Source of the DNA: Thermocoleostomius sinensis A174 | GTDB taxonomy: Bacteria > Cyanobacteriota > Cyanobacteriia > Elainellales > Elainellaceae | DNA length: 64,000 nt | Assembly (NCBI RefSeq): GCF_026802175.1 | Contig: NZ_CP113797.1 | Coordinates: forward strand, 248,001-312,000 | Direction: 5' to 3' | Shown here: one piece after another, positions 18,156 to 28,415 of the stretch | Layout: each line of letters begins with the position of its first letter | How positions within the stretch are numbered: position 1 is the stretch's first letter | Made by a program: the position numbers and the translations under genes | Notes under the pieces: generated by a model | Databases searched by the model: none | What the model was told of the DNA's origin: nothing | What the model saw: only the letters and a program-made list of their open reading frames with translations

Positions 18156-19607
18156 TTAGGTGTTGCAGCCGCACGAGGTATCGGACAGAAATAGAAACGC
18201 ATTGCTGTTCAAATCTAGCCGAGTTGATCCCGCCACAATACCAATTAGTTCGTTGGCTTGAGAGCCTTTGAGATAAATCGCAGTGCCCACAGAGAGGCTA
18301 CGCGGCGCACGACGCAAGACATAATCTCTAGCCGTTCCATGTAACTGAATCACATCTTTGCGACCGAAATCTGTAATCAGGGCATAGTCTGTCCAACCCA
18401 GGGTAGTATCTTGCTGATCGTTATAGAATGCAGTTTGGCGATTGCCCAACACGAACCGATCGGCTCCCCGTCCTCCGGTGAGTACATCAATTTCACCCTG
18501 ACCCGCTATCGACGATGTGGGATCGACCCCCGTAAGGCGATCGTTGCCCAAACCACCCACCAGTGTATCGTTGCCCTCACCGCCTGTTAGTACATCATTT
18601 CCACCATTGCCAAATACCTGATCTTGCCCTGTGCCACCATCTAGCGTGTCACTGCCGCCCAAGCCAAACACCGTATCATTTCCTGCCCCAGCGGCGGCGG
18701 TATTATTGGCCGCATCGCCCACCAGTAAGTTATCTCGATCGAGCGACACGGCGGCACGTGCTTCGGTGATAGCGCCAATAAACGAGGAACCAGGGGCAGT
18801 GCGTAACGTTTCCAACCCGGCGCGGGTTGTCAGGAGAGCAGTTCGCGCTGGGTTGACTGCACCATAGGCGGCTAAAAATTCGGCATAGTCTGAGTCGTTG
18901 CTGTAGGAGAAGGTAGGGTTATTGAGGGTTTGCACTGAAATTTCGGTTTGGGTAAAGTCTTGTCCCTGGGGTGGACTGCTCAGCAAACGCCCAATCACCC
19001 GGTGTTTGTCTAAAGCATAAACCGGATTGATTGCCGGGTCGGTATAGGATTGCAAAATTACCCGACCGTCGATAAACGCTTCACCTGCTAAGCTGACCAA
19101 ATCACCTCGAACCACATAGTGCGTAACTGTCTGAGGATTGCCGCCATTCTGGATAAATCGATCGGCGATCGATCGGGTAGTACCGGGGCTATTGAACGTT
19201 ACCACTCGTCCTATCAAATTGGGAAATTCAGCGGCGGTAATTTGCGTCAATGCACCACCAAAACTGTGTCCTACCACATCGGGTTTAACCGTGGGGCCAC
19301 CGACACTGTCTAGCCAAGCTCTGATGTCTTCTCGGTTAGCAGCAAACTGGCTGACGCCAATGCCGTTCGGGTCTACAGCCGATCGATCGTCTAACAGATC
19401 ATCAAGACCGCGAAACACAAGCACAGGGGGTTTGTCACCTCGAATGGCAACTAATCCAAAAGCTTGCAATCCTGTGGTTGAATTCACAAACTCGCGATCG
19501 ATTCTGTAACCTTGTTGCGTGAGAAATTGTTCAATTTGTGCGCGAAATTCAGGTTTGTCAAATCCATAGACCAGTTCTTTTGCGAAAATTTCATAAATTG
19601 CGTCCAT
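18156..19607 (-). CDS. Lipase-like protein with C-terminal RTX calcium-binding repeats
   Basis: A 483-residue probable secreted enzyme. Residues about 1-240 show the alpha/beta-hydrolase fold of class 3 lipases, with the nucleophile in [12 protein letters not shown] (near residue 133) and an aspartate and histidine following. Residues about 295-370 carry RTX nonapeptides of the GGxGxDxLx type ([27 protein letters not shown]), which bind calcium outside the cell. The last about 100 residues (DRFVLGNRQ, then [14 protein letters not shown]) form the beta domain usual in cyanobacterial RTX proteins, expected to carry the type I secretion signal. No N-terminal signal peptide is present, consistent with type I export; no transporter genes are adjacent. 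Confidence 0.88.
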   Translation of the reverse strand: MDAIYEIFAKELVYGFDKPEFRAQIEQFLTQQGYRIDREFVNSTTGLQAFGLVAIRGDKPPVLVFRGLDDLLDDRSAVDPNGIGVSQFAANREDIRAWLDSVGGPTVKPDVVGHSFGGALTQITAAEFPNLIGRVVTFNSPGTTRSIADRFIQNGGNPQTVTHYVVRGDLVSLAGEAFIDGRVILQSYTDPAINPVYALDKHRVIGRLLSSPPQGQDFTQTEISVQTLNNPTFSYSNDSDYAEFLAAYGAVNPARTALLTTRAGLETLRTAPGSSFIGAITEARAAVSLDRDNLLVGDAANNTAAAGAGNDTVFGLGGSDTLDGGTGQDQVFGNGGNDVLTGGEGNDTLVGGLGNDRLTGVDPTSSIAGQGEIDVLTGGRGADRFVLGNRQTAFYNDQQDTTLGWTDYALITDFGRKDVIQLHGTARDYVLRRAPRSLSVGTAIYLKGSQANELIGIVAGSTRLDLNSNAFLFLSDTSCGCNT

Positions 19608-19855
19608 ACAGTTTTGCCGCCAAATGCGGCTTTGTGAAAGGCTTGATCCTCAATCTTCTGCTTAGTTTAATCGAGATTTGGAACGATCGGAGGTTGTGGT
19701 TATAGTCAGCCAATTATTCTTTGCTTTGGTGCTGTTGAATTCATCCCTCTCTGACATCATTGTGAAAATAGTTCAAATGAACTGTAAAGTTGGGTATAGT
19801 TTGTCCAGAGAAACGCTAAAATCAAGCACTCGACTTAACCCACGTGGGCAGACCT

Positions 19856-22618
19856 ATGGAAATCCTTTCGGTGACGTTGAAAAACTTTAAGTCTCATAGC
19901 GATCGTCACTTTTTGTTTCGACCAGGAACCAATGCCATCTGTGGAGAGAATGGCGCAGGAAAAACCAGCATATTAGAAGCGATCGCCTGGACGCTATTCA
20001 ATTACCGAGGAGCATACAAAAATGAGGATTTGATTCGCAATGGAGCCGGGAGTGCGCAAGCCATTATCGAGTTTGTGTCGAGTCGAGATGGCCGCACCTA
20101 TGCTGTTAAGCGCTGCACCACCACGGGGTACACCATTTACGATCCGCAATTGGGCGAAAGTCTAGAGTATAAGCGCATTGATGATGAAGTGATGCCTTGG
20201 CTGCGGCAACACCTAGGCGTAGCTCCAGGTACCGATTTAGGGCGCTTATTCGCGAATACAATCGGCGTTCCACAAGGTACATTTACGGCTGATTTTTTGC
20301 AACCACCGGAGAATCGCAAGAAGATTTTTGATGCTGTTTTGAAAGTGGAGGAGTATCGACAGGCGAATCAGCAAATGTTATCGCTGGAAAAATATGCCAA
20401 GGTCGAAGTGGAAACCTTAGAACGAGCACTGGCTCAATACGATGAACGACTGCAAGAACAAGCCCCACTACAGCACGAACATTGGTCATTGAGCCAAGAG
20501 ATTCTACATGATGAAGTTCAGTTACAACAGTTACAAGTAACCCTGATGTCCTTGCAAGCGGAACGAGAACAACTAACGCTGCAAGCTCAGCAAGTACAAC
20601 AACAGCAATTACAGTTACAACAACTGACCCTACAGAGAGAAAGCAAACAGCAAGCGATCGAGTTACTGAAACAATCAGTGCAGCGATCGGAACAAGCAAT
20701 ACAAATTTGCACAACCCATCGTGAAAGCTATCAAACCTATCTGCACGTTGAAGAGCATTTACAACAACTTGATCAACAGGTGCGACAACGACAAGCATTG
20801 TTTCAAACACGAGACAAATTACAAAAGCTGGCAAATGATCAACAAACGAAACTGACTCGGCTACAGCTGCAACTGGAAACAATCGCCAATGCCTCAGTGC
20901 AAATTGAGCAGCTACAGCCACTGATTCAGCAACAAGAAGCACTGGAACAACAACAGTCGGCGATCGTGGAACAATTGAACCAACTTCAAGCTTACAAACT
21001 AGAGCAACAAACAATCTCGCGACAGTTGACCAAGCTTCAGTCAGATTACGTCACTATTGAGGCCGCCATTGAGCAAACTCAAGCACTGCAAGCGATAGTT
21101 GAGCAAATTCCAGCCTTGGAACAAAAGCGCGATCGACTCCAGGAACAACTGAGCCGTATCGAGGCCGCTAAACAGTTTGAAACAGAATTACGACAATTGG
21201 TGACAGAAGGGGAAGCCAAACGCGATCGCCATCAACTAGATGCAGAGAGTGCTTTAGCAACCCTACGAGAGGTGCAGCAGTTTGTCCCCCTACTAGCAAC
21301 TGCCCCTATAGAAGCAGCATTAATGGCGATCGGTTCTGGTGTTACGTTAAATACCGAACTGCTGAACGCACTGTGGCGAATTTTGGCGGATTTGTCTGAA
21401 CAAGTGTCGATCGCCAAACTACAACAGCAGTTTCGTCAAACCAAAACTGAACTAGAGGCGGCTTACCAACAAAAAACGGCATGGATGACGCTGGAAGCAA
21501 AACAGACTCAGCGAATGCAATTGCATGAAGAAATAACACACTTGCAAACTCGTCTGACCCAAATTAAAGACCAGTTGGCGATCGAACCGCAGTGGCAACA
21601 ACAACGCCAACAGTTGGTCAATGAATTGAAACAGTTGGAAGATCCCCGCAGTCGCTGTCAAATCCTACAACGTCAGATTCAACAGCAAGCCGCGCTGAAT
21701 AGCCAATATGCTGCTTGTCATGCCCAACTTGCTAACACACAAGAGCAACTCCTGAGCTTAGATACTCAACTAGCTGAGTTTGCCGATCTAGACGATCACA
21801 TCGAGCAGCAGAAGCAAGCCAGACAGTTGCACCACGCCAACTATCTTACCTATGTGCAGCACCGCAACGATGCCAATCAACACGCTCATCTGAAAGCAGA
21901 GTATCAGGCGGCGATCGCCGAGCTTCAGCAATTGGACGCGGCTCATCAAACCTTGCAGGCAGAATATAACCAGTTCATGCAAACGTTTGATCCACAACAA
22001 GCCATGACTGTTGAAGCAACCTATGCAGAACTACGCAGCCAGGCCGATCGCATTCAAGGCGGATTACCCCAGCAGCGCAAACGGTTAATGGATTTAGAGC
22101 AGCGGCTGCAACAGCTTCAAACAGTTGCCGAAAAGCGCGATCGTTGTCAACAAGATCTGACCCAAAAGAAACGCACTCAGAAATTCATCACTTTTGCCCG
22201 CAAAGCCTACAAGGAAGCAGGACCTCGCATTACAGAACGCTATTTGCAAAGCATTCGTCGCGAAGCCGATCGCCTATTTCGCGAACTGTTGAACCGCCCC
22301 AACGTGGCGTTGGAATGGACAAAAGAGTATGAAATCTTAGTGCAAGAGGGTGGACACACTCGGCGCTTTGTGAATCTCTCGGGTGGTGAACAGATGTGTG
22401 CCGCATTAGCGGTGCGTTTGGCTTTGCTGCGGGTCCTGGCCGATGTGGACATTGCCTTCTTCGATGAACCTACCACCAATATGGACCGTCCACGTCGAGA
22501 AAGCTTGGCAGATGCGATCGCCAACATCAAGTCCTTTCGCCAACTGTTTGTCATTAGTCACGATGACACCTTTGAGAAAGTCACAGAAAACGTGATTTTG
22601 GTGCAGCGCGAGTTGTAA
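19856..22618 (+). CDS. Rad50/SbcC-like AAA ATPase without a zinc hook
   Basis: A 920-residue SMC-type ATPase. Walker A is GENGAGKT (30-37), the signature is NLSGGEQMCAALAVRLALL, and Walker B is IAFFDEPTTNMD near the end, so both ATPase halves are intact. Between lie two long Gln/Glu-rich coiled coils. Where Rad50/SbcC has a CxxC zinc hook, at the midpoint (about residues 465-520), this protein has instead a short hydrophobic segment (FVPLLATAPIEAALMAIGSG) and no CxxC anywhere. No sbcD/mre11 gene is adjacent. Start chosen at ATG 19856; a GTG at 19844 is in frame. A canonical SbcC is encoded at 59305. A role in DNA-end metabolism is likely but unproven. Confidence 0.85.
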   Translation: MEILSVTLKNFKSHSDRHFLFRPGTNAICGENGAGKTSILEAIAWTLFNYRGAYKNEDLIRNGAGSAQAIIEFVSSRDGRTYAVKRCTTTGYTIYDPQLGESLEYKRIDDEVMPWLRQHLGVAPGTDLGRLFANTIGVPQGTFTADFLQPPENRKKIFDAVLKVEEYRQANQQMLSLEKYAKVEVETLERALAQYDERLQEQAPLQHEHWSLSQEILHDEVQLQQLQVTLMSLQAEREQLTLQAQQVQQQQLQLQQLTLQRESKQQAIELLKQSVQRSEQAIQICTTHRESYQTYLHVEEHLQQLDQQVRQRQALFQTRDKLQKLANDQQTKLTRLQLQLETIANASVQIEQLQPLIQQQEALEQQQSAIVEQLNQLQAYKLEQQTISRQLTKLQSDYVTIEAAIEQTQALQAIVEQIPALEQKRDRLQEQLSRIEAAKQFETELRQLVTEGEAKRDRHQLDAESALATLREVQQFVPLLATAPIEAALMAIGSGVTLNTELLNALWRILADLSEQVSIAKLQQQFRQTKTELEAAYQQKTAWMTLEAKQTQRMQLHEEITHLQTRLTQIKDQLAIEPQWQQQRQQLVNELKQLEDPRSRCQILQRQIQQQAALNSQYAACHAQLANTQEQLLSLDTQLAEFADLDDHIEQQKQARQLHHANYLTYVQHRNDANQHAHLKAEYQAAIAELQQLDAAHQTLQAEYNQFMQTFDPQQAMTVEATYAELRSQADRIQGGLPQQRKRLMDLEQRLQQLQTVAEKRDRCQQDLTQKKRTQKFITFARKAYKEAGPRITERYLQSIRREADRLFRELLNRPNVALEWTKEYEILVQEGGHTRRFVNLSGGEQMCAALAVRLALLRVLADVDIAFFDEPTTNMDRPRRESLADAIANIKSFRQLFVISHDDTFEKVTENVILVQREL

Positions 22619-22698
22619 ATCTCCGCTGTACCTGACAAGGTCAGGATCGGGTCGTTTACTTCTTAAACTAGACAAGTTTTCATGTGGAAGGAGATGGA

Positions 22699-25600
22699 AT
22701 GGTAGATCAGCCCGATCGCGCAATGATCATTCGCCTCTCTCTAGAACAACTGGAACAGGCTGAGTTGCTACAGGGACTAGAATCTTGGTTGCAGTTGGGC
22801 TTGTTGAACGATCGACAAGTGCGGCAACTATGTCAGCAGTATCTTATCTGTGCGCTGCCGTCTCCGCTGCCTGTATCCTCTCCAGATACCAAATTCCCCA
22901 AGCCTAATTCCACCCCAATCGCCACCAGCGCCCTAGACGATCGCGATGTTGCCGCTCCCCCAGCTACCCGTTCGGGTGTGCCCTCCGCCCGCTTTAGCCG
23001 ATCGTTGCAAGCCCTCATGTCCGAAATCAGCGTGATTTGGCTTTTGTTTTTGGGCGTATTTCTGGTTGTGGTGTCGTCGGGTGTGCTAGCCGCCAGTCAG
23101 TGGCAATTGGTATCGCCTATCGGACAATACAGCATTTTGTTGACCTATACCTTAGTATTTTTCGGCGTCGGCCGGTGGGCAGCGCAGCGATCGAATCTGC
23201 GGCTGACGGCACGAATGTTGCATATTGCTACGCTATTGATTATTCCAGTGAACTTCTGGATGATTGACGGATTGCAATTATGGCGATCGCCGACAGGAAT
23301 ACTAGTCGGCACGATTGCAATTCTAGGTCTGAGCGGAATAATGAGGTGGCTATGGCAATCTCGATTGAACGTGTTACCCTCTCCTCAACCGCGTTTGGTA
23401 GCTCTGCATAGTGTGGGATTGAGTTGGCTTCATCTAGGTTGGGTCGTGAGTGGGGTACCGCTGATTGCGACCTATCTAGGCACGATCGGGACAGCCTGTT
23501 TGTTGGTGTGGTCCGAGACAATGCCAACCCACATTGCAACTTCACCAGATACGGCCAATCGATCGCGTTCAATAGCTCCCATCCTCTTAACGCTCTTAAC
23601 ATTGCTTCTAATTGGTAGGGCTGTGTTTGCGGCCCAAGTTCCTTGGCAACAATTGGGCTTAGCCGTGGGGCTTTGTGGCTGGGTCATGGGATGGTTATCA
23701 CGGTCTCCGGTTAGCGCAGAGACGCAGCTTTGGACGCGCCTTGGGAGTTTGCTCCTGCTGGCGGGTTGGGCTGTGTCTGTGACAACAACTCCACCTCGGC
23801 AAGCTCTCGCCGTCAGCGGGTTGGCTCTCTGGCTTCTGATCGATCGGTTACAGAGAACAGGGCGATCGAGCGGGTTGCTGCTGCTGTTCATCGTGGGGCT
23901 ACAAGCATATAGCCTAATTTGGTGGCTATTTCCAGCGTCCGTTCAGCAGGCGGTGATTGCCACGGCTGGGCAAGTGGTAGGGAATGCAGCCCTCCCCCAG
24001 GTGCTGTTGGCGATCGCAGGATTTCCCTATCTCTGGCTAACCCTAGCGCTAGCAAGCTGGTTGCACCGACAGACTCGCTCGATTGCAACAACCATCGCAG
24101 AACCAATCACAGAATCACCAGACTCTCCTAATTTTCGACGGCTGGCCCAGCAAGCAGAGACGATCGCCTTCATGTTGGGACTGGCACTAGTTATCCTCAG
24201 TTTGCTGAATCCGGGGGTGCGATCGATCACGCTGTGGCTGGCAACGGGGACATTGCTGGGGCGAGTTTACAAACGTGCTAGTATCTCGACGGCTCAAATC
24301 TACCTAGTACATCTAGCGGGTCTTACCGCCCTCATCTCCAGCATCGATTGGCAGTTGCCGATGCTGAGCCAACTCCAATGGGGGCAAATTCTGCTGGGGC
24401 TGATGGCAGTCAAATGGGGACTGAGTGTAGGCGATCGCCACTCACGATGGCGGCGGAGTGCCTGGTTTTTCGGCTTAGGACTGGCAGGTCTCAGCTATGT
24501 AGCACTGCTGCCTACGACAACGAATCAAGCGCTGATCTGGCTGATCGCTCCGGCCCTACTGACGGGTCTCTCGCGGCTCCGCTCTGCTATCGGTAGCCGC
24601 TTGTCTGCTTGGTTCAGCACGATCGGGCTATGTGCCCAACTGCTGCTAATTTATTCCCTCAACGGAGCCATCCTCAGTTTTGCCCTTGCCACCGGATTGA
24701 TGGCACTCAACACCGCCACGCTGCGGCAACTTGTTCCGGCTGTGCTAACAATCGGAATGGCGTTAGGGCTAGAGTTCACCCTGGTTTGGAAGGAATTTGC
24801 CCCTCAAATTACGCAAGACACAATCTTGCTGCTGCTGGCAGCGGCACTGTGGCAACTGTGGCTTTTGCACGATCGGCTACGGCGGTCTACCCATGATTTA
24901 CAGCGACTCTACGCGGTGGCGTTGAATGGTTGGGCGATCGGGCTATCTGGACTTTCGTTACTGCTATTAACTGGGCTAGCGGCTGTCACCTTGACTACAC
25001 GATCGGCCAGCGGTTTACAGCTAATCGGTGTGGGGACAATTTTAGGGGCAATCAGCTATCGACTGAGACAACAGCCAACTGATCTGGAATTCTGGGGACT
25101 CGCGTGGGGGCTTGAAACGGCTACGGCAATCGGTATAGGACTGGCGGGTGGAGACACGATCGCGCTTGGGGCTGCCAATGTAGGTTTAGGATTAGTCAGT
25201 CAGTGGGCAGGAGACGGCTGGGTGATGCGATCGAGACAGAACTATCGCGTTAGTTGGCATCTGATTCCGCTGCTGTATGCAGGGTTAGGACTGCTGTGGG
25301 TGCACAGAGACTATACAGCCTTTACCGGACTCTATACGCTGCTGGCGGCTGGGGTTGGGTTGGGTGTAGCACGGCGATCGCGCCGGTTTCACTTGCTGAC
25401 GCTGCTGTCGCTGATACTGGTGTCGGTTGCCACCTACAAGTTGCTGGTTTACCGGTTATGGCAGTCTGAGGGTGAATACCCAGGCGATGGCTGGACGCTG
25501 CTGGCCGGCTTGGCGATGCTGATTGCCTGGAGCTATCACGGGCTGGCCAGTTGGCTACGATCGGGTTGGGACTTGGGCGATCTTCAGCGGCGGTTTTTGG

Positions 25601-26640
25601 CCCACGCCCATTGGGGGTTGGGCAGCGGGTTGGCTGGGGTTGCCGTTTGGTTTCGCCTCAGTCCGGTGGGAACGGGTTTGTTGATCGTCACAGCCTTGGC
25701 GCTGTCTGGCTACGCCCTGACCATGGGACACGATCGTTGGCGCCCCACTCAACCAGAGGTTGAACTTGCAGCCGAAGCCGAAGCTCCGCGCCGTTTAAGC
25801 ACCCGTGGCGAAGCGTGGATTTATGCCGGATTGTTGGAACTGCTCGCGACGATCACCTATGGACTCTACGAAGCGATTCCAGATACTTCGATGTTATTGT
25901 CCTGGGCTGGAACGATCGCAGCAGTCATTGGCATTGGGTTCTATCAGGTTCCTTGGCGCAGGTGGGGGTGGTCGGCTCGTCCGGGTCAGCAGTTAGCGAT
26001 CGGATTGCCCATCGCGGTAGTGGGGGTAACGGCTGGTCGCGTTGCCCTACAAAGTCTGCTGATTGTGGCCGCATTCTATGCCTGGTTGGCTAAAGCGCTG
26101 GGAAAAATTCGGGTTAGCTACCTGAGTGTGCTGTTGTTTGAGTGGGCCCTACTGCGATTTTTGTGGCAACAAAACCGGTTGAACGGGCTGTGGATCGCGG
26201 CGGGGGTGGGGGGGGCTTTGCTGTATGTGGCACAAATTGATCCAGCGTTGCAACCCCAATCGGCCCGGGATCAGCGGCACTGGCTGCGATCGATCGCTAC
26301 AGGGTTAATCAGCTTGACGGCCTTCTACCAAGCGGAAGTAGAAACGGGAGCGATGGCAATCGGTATAGGCGTCTTTACCTTGGGCTTCGGGATAGCCCTG
26401 ATCCTCTCAGGGCTACTGCTGCGAATTCGTGCATTTCTATATCTCGGCACGGTAACATTTATTGGGCAAATTCTGCGGTGGCTCTGGCAATTTATCAATA
26501 CCGATGCGGTTTTGCTGTGGTCGGTGGGTATCCTGTTGGGAGTCGCTTTTATCTGGATTGCTGCTACCTTTGAGGCGCGTCGTAGTCAGATGAATGCGTT
26601 TGTGCAATATTGGTCTAGCGAATTGGAAACCTGGGAATAG
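22699..26640 (+). CDS. Very large polytopic membrane protein of unknown function
   Basis: A 1313-residue protein. Residues 1-110 are soluble (a predicted helical region, LSLEQLEQAELLQGLESWL, then a Pro-rich linker); from about 115 to the end there is near-continuous alternation of about 20-residue hydrophobic stretches, roughly 30 or more transmembrane helices. No catalytic or transporter signature is visible. The overall look resembles the DUF2157/DUF2339 class of many-spanning bacterial proteins. The ATG at 22699 is preceded by AAGGAG five bases upstream, which decides the start over the in-frame GTG at 22684. The GGDEF gene begins 32 bp after its stop, so they may be cotranscribed. Confidence 0.8.
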   Translation: MVDQPDRAMIIRLSLEQLEQAELLQGLESWLQLGLLNDRQVRQLCQQYLICALPSPLPVSSPDTKFPKPNSTPIATSALDDRDVAAPPATRSGVPSARFSRSLQALMSEISVIWLLFLGVFLVVVSSGVLAASQWQLVSPIGQYSILLTYTLVFFGVGRWAAQRSNLRLTARMLHIATLLIIPVNFWMIDGLQLWRSPTGILVGTIAILGLSGIMRWLWQSRLNVLPSPQPRLVALHSVGLSWLHLGWVVSGVPLIATYLGTIGTACLLVWSETMPTHIATSPDTANRSRSIAPILLTLLTLLLIGRAVFAAQVPWQQLGLAVGLCGWVMGWLSRSPVSAETQLWTRLGSLLLLAGWAVSVTTTPPRQALAVSGLALWLLIDRLQRTGRSSGLLLLFIVGLQAYSLIWWLFPASVQQAVIATAGQVVGNAALPQVLLAIAGFPYLWLTLALASWLHRQTRSIATTIAEPITESPDSPNFRRLAQQAETIAFMLGLALVILSLLNPGVRSITLWLATGTLLGRVYKRASISTAQIYLVHLAGLTALISSIDWQLPMLSQLQWGQILLGLMAVKWGLSVGDRHSRWRRSAWFFGLGLAGLSYVALLPTTTNQALIWLIAPALLTGLSRLRSAIGSRLSAWFSTIGLCAQLLLIYSLNGAILSFALATGLMALNTATLRQLVPAVLTIGMALGLEFTLVWKEFAPQITQDTILLLLAAALWQLWLLHDRLRRSTHDLQRLYAVALNGWAIGLSGLSLLLLTGLAAVTLTTRSASGLQLIGVGTILGAISYRLRQQPTDLEFWGLAWGLETATAIGIGLAGGDTIALGAANVGLGLVSQWAGDGWVMRSRQNYRVSWHLIPLLYAGLGLLWVHRDYTAFTGLYTLLAAGVGLGVARRSRRFHLLTLLSLILVSVATYKLLVYRLWQSEGEYPGDGWTLLAGLAMLIAWSYHGLASWLRSGWDLGDLQRRFLAHAHWGLGSGLAGVAVWFRLSPVGTGLLIVTALALSGYALTMGHDRWRPTQPEVELAAEAEAPRRLSTRGEAWIYAGLLELLATITYGLYEAIPDTSMLLSWAGTIAAVIGIGFYQVPWRRWGWSARPGQQLAIGLPIAVVGVTAGRVALQSLLIVAAFYAWLAKALGKIRVSYLSVLLFEWALLRFLWQQNRLNGLWIAAGVGGALLYVAQIDPALQPQSARDQRHWLRSIATGLISLTAFYQAEVETGAMAIGIGVFTLGFGIALILSGLLLRIRAFLYLGTVTFIGQILRWLWQFINTDAVLLWSVGILLGVAFIWIAATFEARRSQMNAFVQYWSSELETWE

Positions 26641-26672
26641 AATGAAAGACTGGGAAATCAGTCAATCTATCC

Positions 26673-28397
26673 ATGAAATCACGCTGGAAGCAAATTTATC
26701 CCTGGATTAAATCGGCTGTTTTGAATCTAGACTCGATTGATCATTTTTTGAGGCAAATGGTCGAGAAAATTGCTGCTGTTTATGAAGCTGACTGCTTGCT
26801 GTGGACGGGGGTGGAATGGGGAGTCACAGACGCGTTACGAGTCTATGGAACCCCGAAGGCTATCTGTCAGTGTGCCAGTGAGTTGGATTTTGTCTGTACG
26901 CCAATCGATCGCTTGTCCGACGCAACCGATGATATCGAGGATCGCGCTCGAAACCTAGACTTGTCTCAAACCGTTCATCAATTTCATCCCCAATCATTGC
27001 CCTCGTGGTTACTCGAGCAACAGCGAACCCCACAATTGCGGCAACTAGACACGGGGGATTTGGTGATTCCTGTCACTAGCCGAGTCCCATCTCCCAAAAC
27101 CGCCGAAGACATGGCACTGATGGCAAATCCGCTGCAATTTGTCTTGCAGTTAAACCGCTCTGCTCCTCAAGGAACCCCCGATGCGATCCATTCTCATATA
27201 TTTTCTGCTGCCTCTACTGCTGCCCCGAATTGCCTCATCCAAGGCTGGACGGTGGAAGAACTTGAATCGATCGACGTGCTTTGCAGTCAAATTGGGCTAG
27301 CTTACAGTGCGTTATATTGGCGGCAACGGTTGGAACAATCTCGCCAACAGGCGGCATTGCTGGGGCGAATCTCGCGGCTGCTTAACTCTACCCTCAACCC
27401 CGACGAAATTGTCGATCGAATTGTCGCTGAATTGGGCTATGAGCTTCAGTGCGATCGATCGATTTTGGTCTACTTACGCCATCAGCCTGTCAGCATTTTA
27501 GCCACGTGGGATCATCCCGAACGGGATCTGATGCCCTTGGAACCAGAACAACTCGATCGAGAAGATTGGCAAGCTGCCATTGAGCTATTTTTGCAAGATG
27601 GTGCTTCCTATTTGCAACTAAGCGTTAATGAGCCAGACTTCAATCCATTGCAGCGCTGGCTACAAGCAAGTCGTGTTCAATCCGTTTTATTGGTACCCCT
27701 ATTCATTCAAGCAGAGTTCTTTGGGGCTGTGGCGCTCTTGTCCTATTATGACCATCGTTATTACCTGCTCGATGAGTTGCAGATGGTGCGACAAGTGGCA
27801 GATCAAGCGGCGATTGCGCTGACCAATGCGCAACATTATCAGCGGCTGTGGTTAAAAAAAGAAGACCTGCAACAGCAAAACAGTACGCTGCAACAAGAAG
27901 CCGCTCGTGACGAATTAACCCAACTGCTGAACCGACGAGCCTTGGAGCGAGAACTGAATCAACTGAGCACTCGAACCCTTTGGACGGTGCAAGCCACCTT
28001 CAGCATCATCGTGTGTGATATTGATTATTTCAAGCAGGTGAACGATGCCCATGGTCACTTAATTGGGGATGTCGTTCTTCAGTCCCTAGCGCAACGGCTG
28101 CAAAGTCAATTGCGACGCGGTACTCTGGCCTATCGTTACGGCGGCGAGGAATTTGTGATTGTGCTGGCAGACACTTCTCTCAACCAAGCCACTGATGTTG
28201 GTGAGCGGCTACGGCAAGCGATTTGCTCGGCTCCGGTCCCTACTCAAGTTGGTCCGATCGAAGTAACCGCGAGCTTTGGGGTAGCTCAACAAGACGTTCT
28301 GCGCGATCACTCCGCATGGGAGGTATTCAATCGAGCCGATCGAGCCTTGTATGAAGCCAAACGTCTAGGACGCGATCGGGTGTATGCATTGAGTTAA
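26673..28397 (+). CDS. GAF-GGDEF diguanylate cyclase
   Basis: A 574-residue soluble signalling enzyme likely to make cyclic di-GMP from two GTP. Residues about 10-220 form a degenerate GAF-like region with an insertion; residues about 225-390 are a clear GAF domain (GRISRLLNSTLNPDEIV to ADQAAIALTNAQ). A short coiled coil leads to the GGDEF domain (about 405-572), which starts RDELTQLLNRRAL and has an intact active site, GGEEF at 490-494. The inhibitory RxxD site five residues earlier is RRGT, so product inhibition through the I-site is probably absent. It follows the large membrane protein by 32 bp on the same strand. Confidence 0.92.
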   Translation: MKSRWKQIYPWIKSAVLNLDSIDHFLRQMVEKIAAVYEADCLLWTGVEWGVTDALRVYGTPKAICQCASELDFVCTPIDRLSDATDDIEDRARNLDLSQTVHQFHPQSLPSWLLEQQRTPQLRQLDTGDLVIPVTSRVPSPKTAEDMALMANPLQFVLQLNRSAPQGTPDAIHSHIFSAASTAAPNCLIQGWTVEELESIDVLCSQIGLAYSALYWRQRLEQSRQQAALLGRISRLLNSTLNPDEIVDRIVAELGYELQCDRSILVYLRHQPVSILATWDHPERDLMPLEPEQLDREDWQAAIELFLQDGASYLQLSVNEPDFNPLQRWLQASRVQSVLLVPLFIQAEFFGAVALLSYYDHRYYLLDELQMVRQVADQAAIALTNAQHYQRLWLKKEDLQQQNSTLQQEAARDELTQLLNRRALERELNQLSTRTLWTVQATFSIIVCDIDYFKQVNDAHGHLIGDVVLQSLAQRLQSQLRRGTLAYRYGGEEFVIVLADTSLNQATDVGERLRQAICSAPVPTQVGPIEVTASFGVAQQDVLRDHSAWEVFNRADRALYEAKRLGRDRVYALS

Positions 28398-28415
28398 TTC
28401 TCACCGCGCTTGGTT

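Noticed and set aside
20283-21014. Long leftward ORF inside the Rad50-like gene
   Set aside because: An antisense reading of Gln/Glu-rich coiled-coil codons; the Val/Leu-rich product is an artefact.
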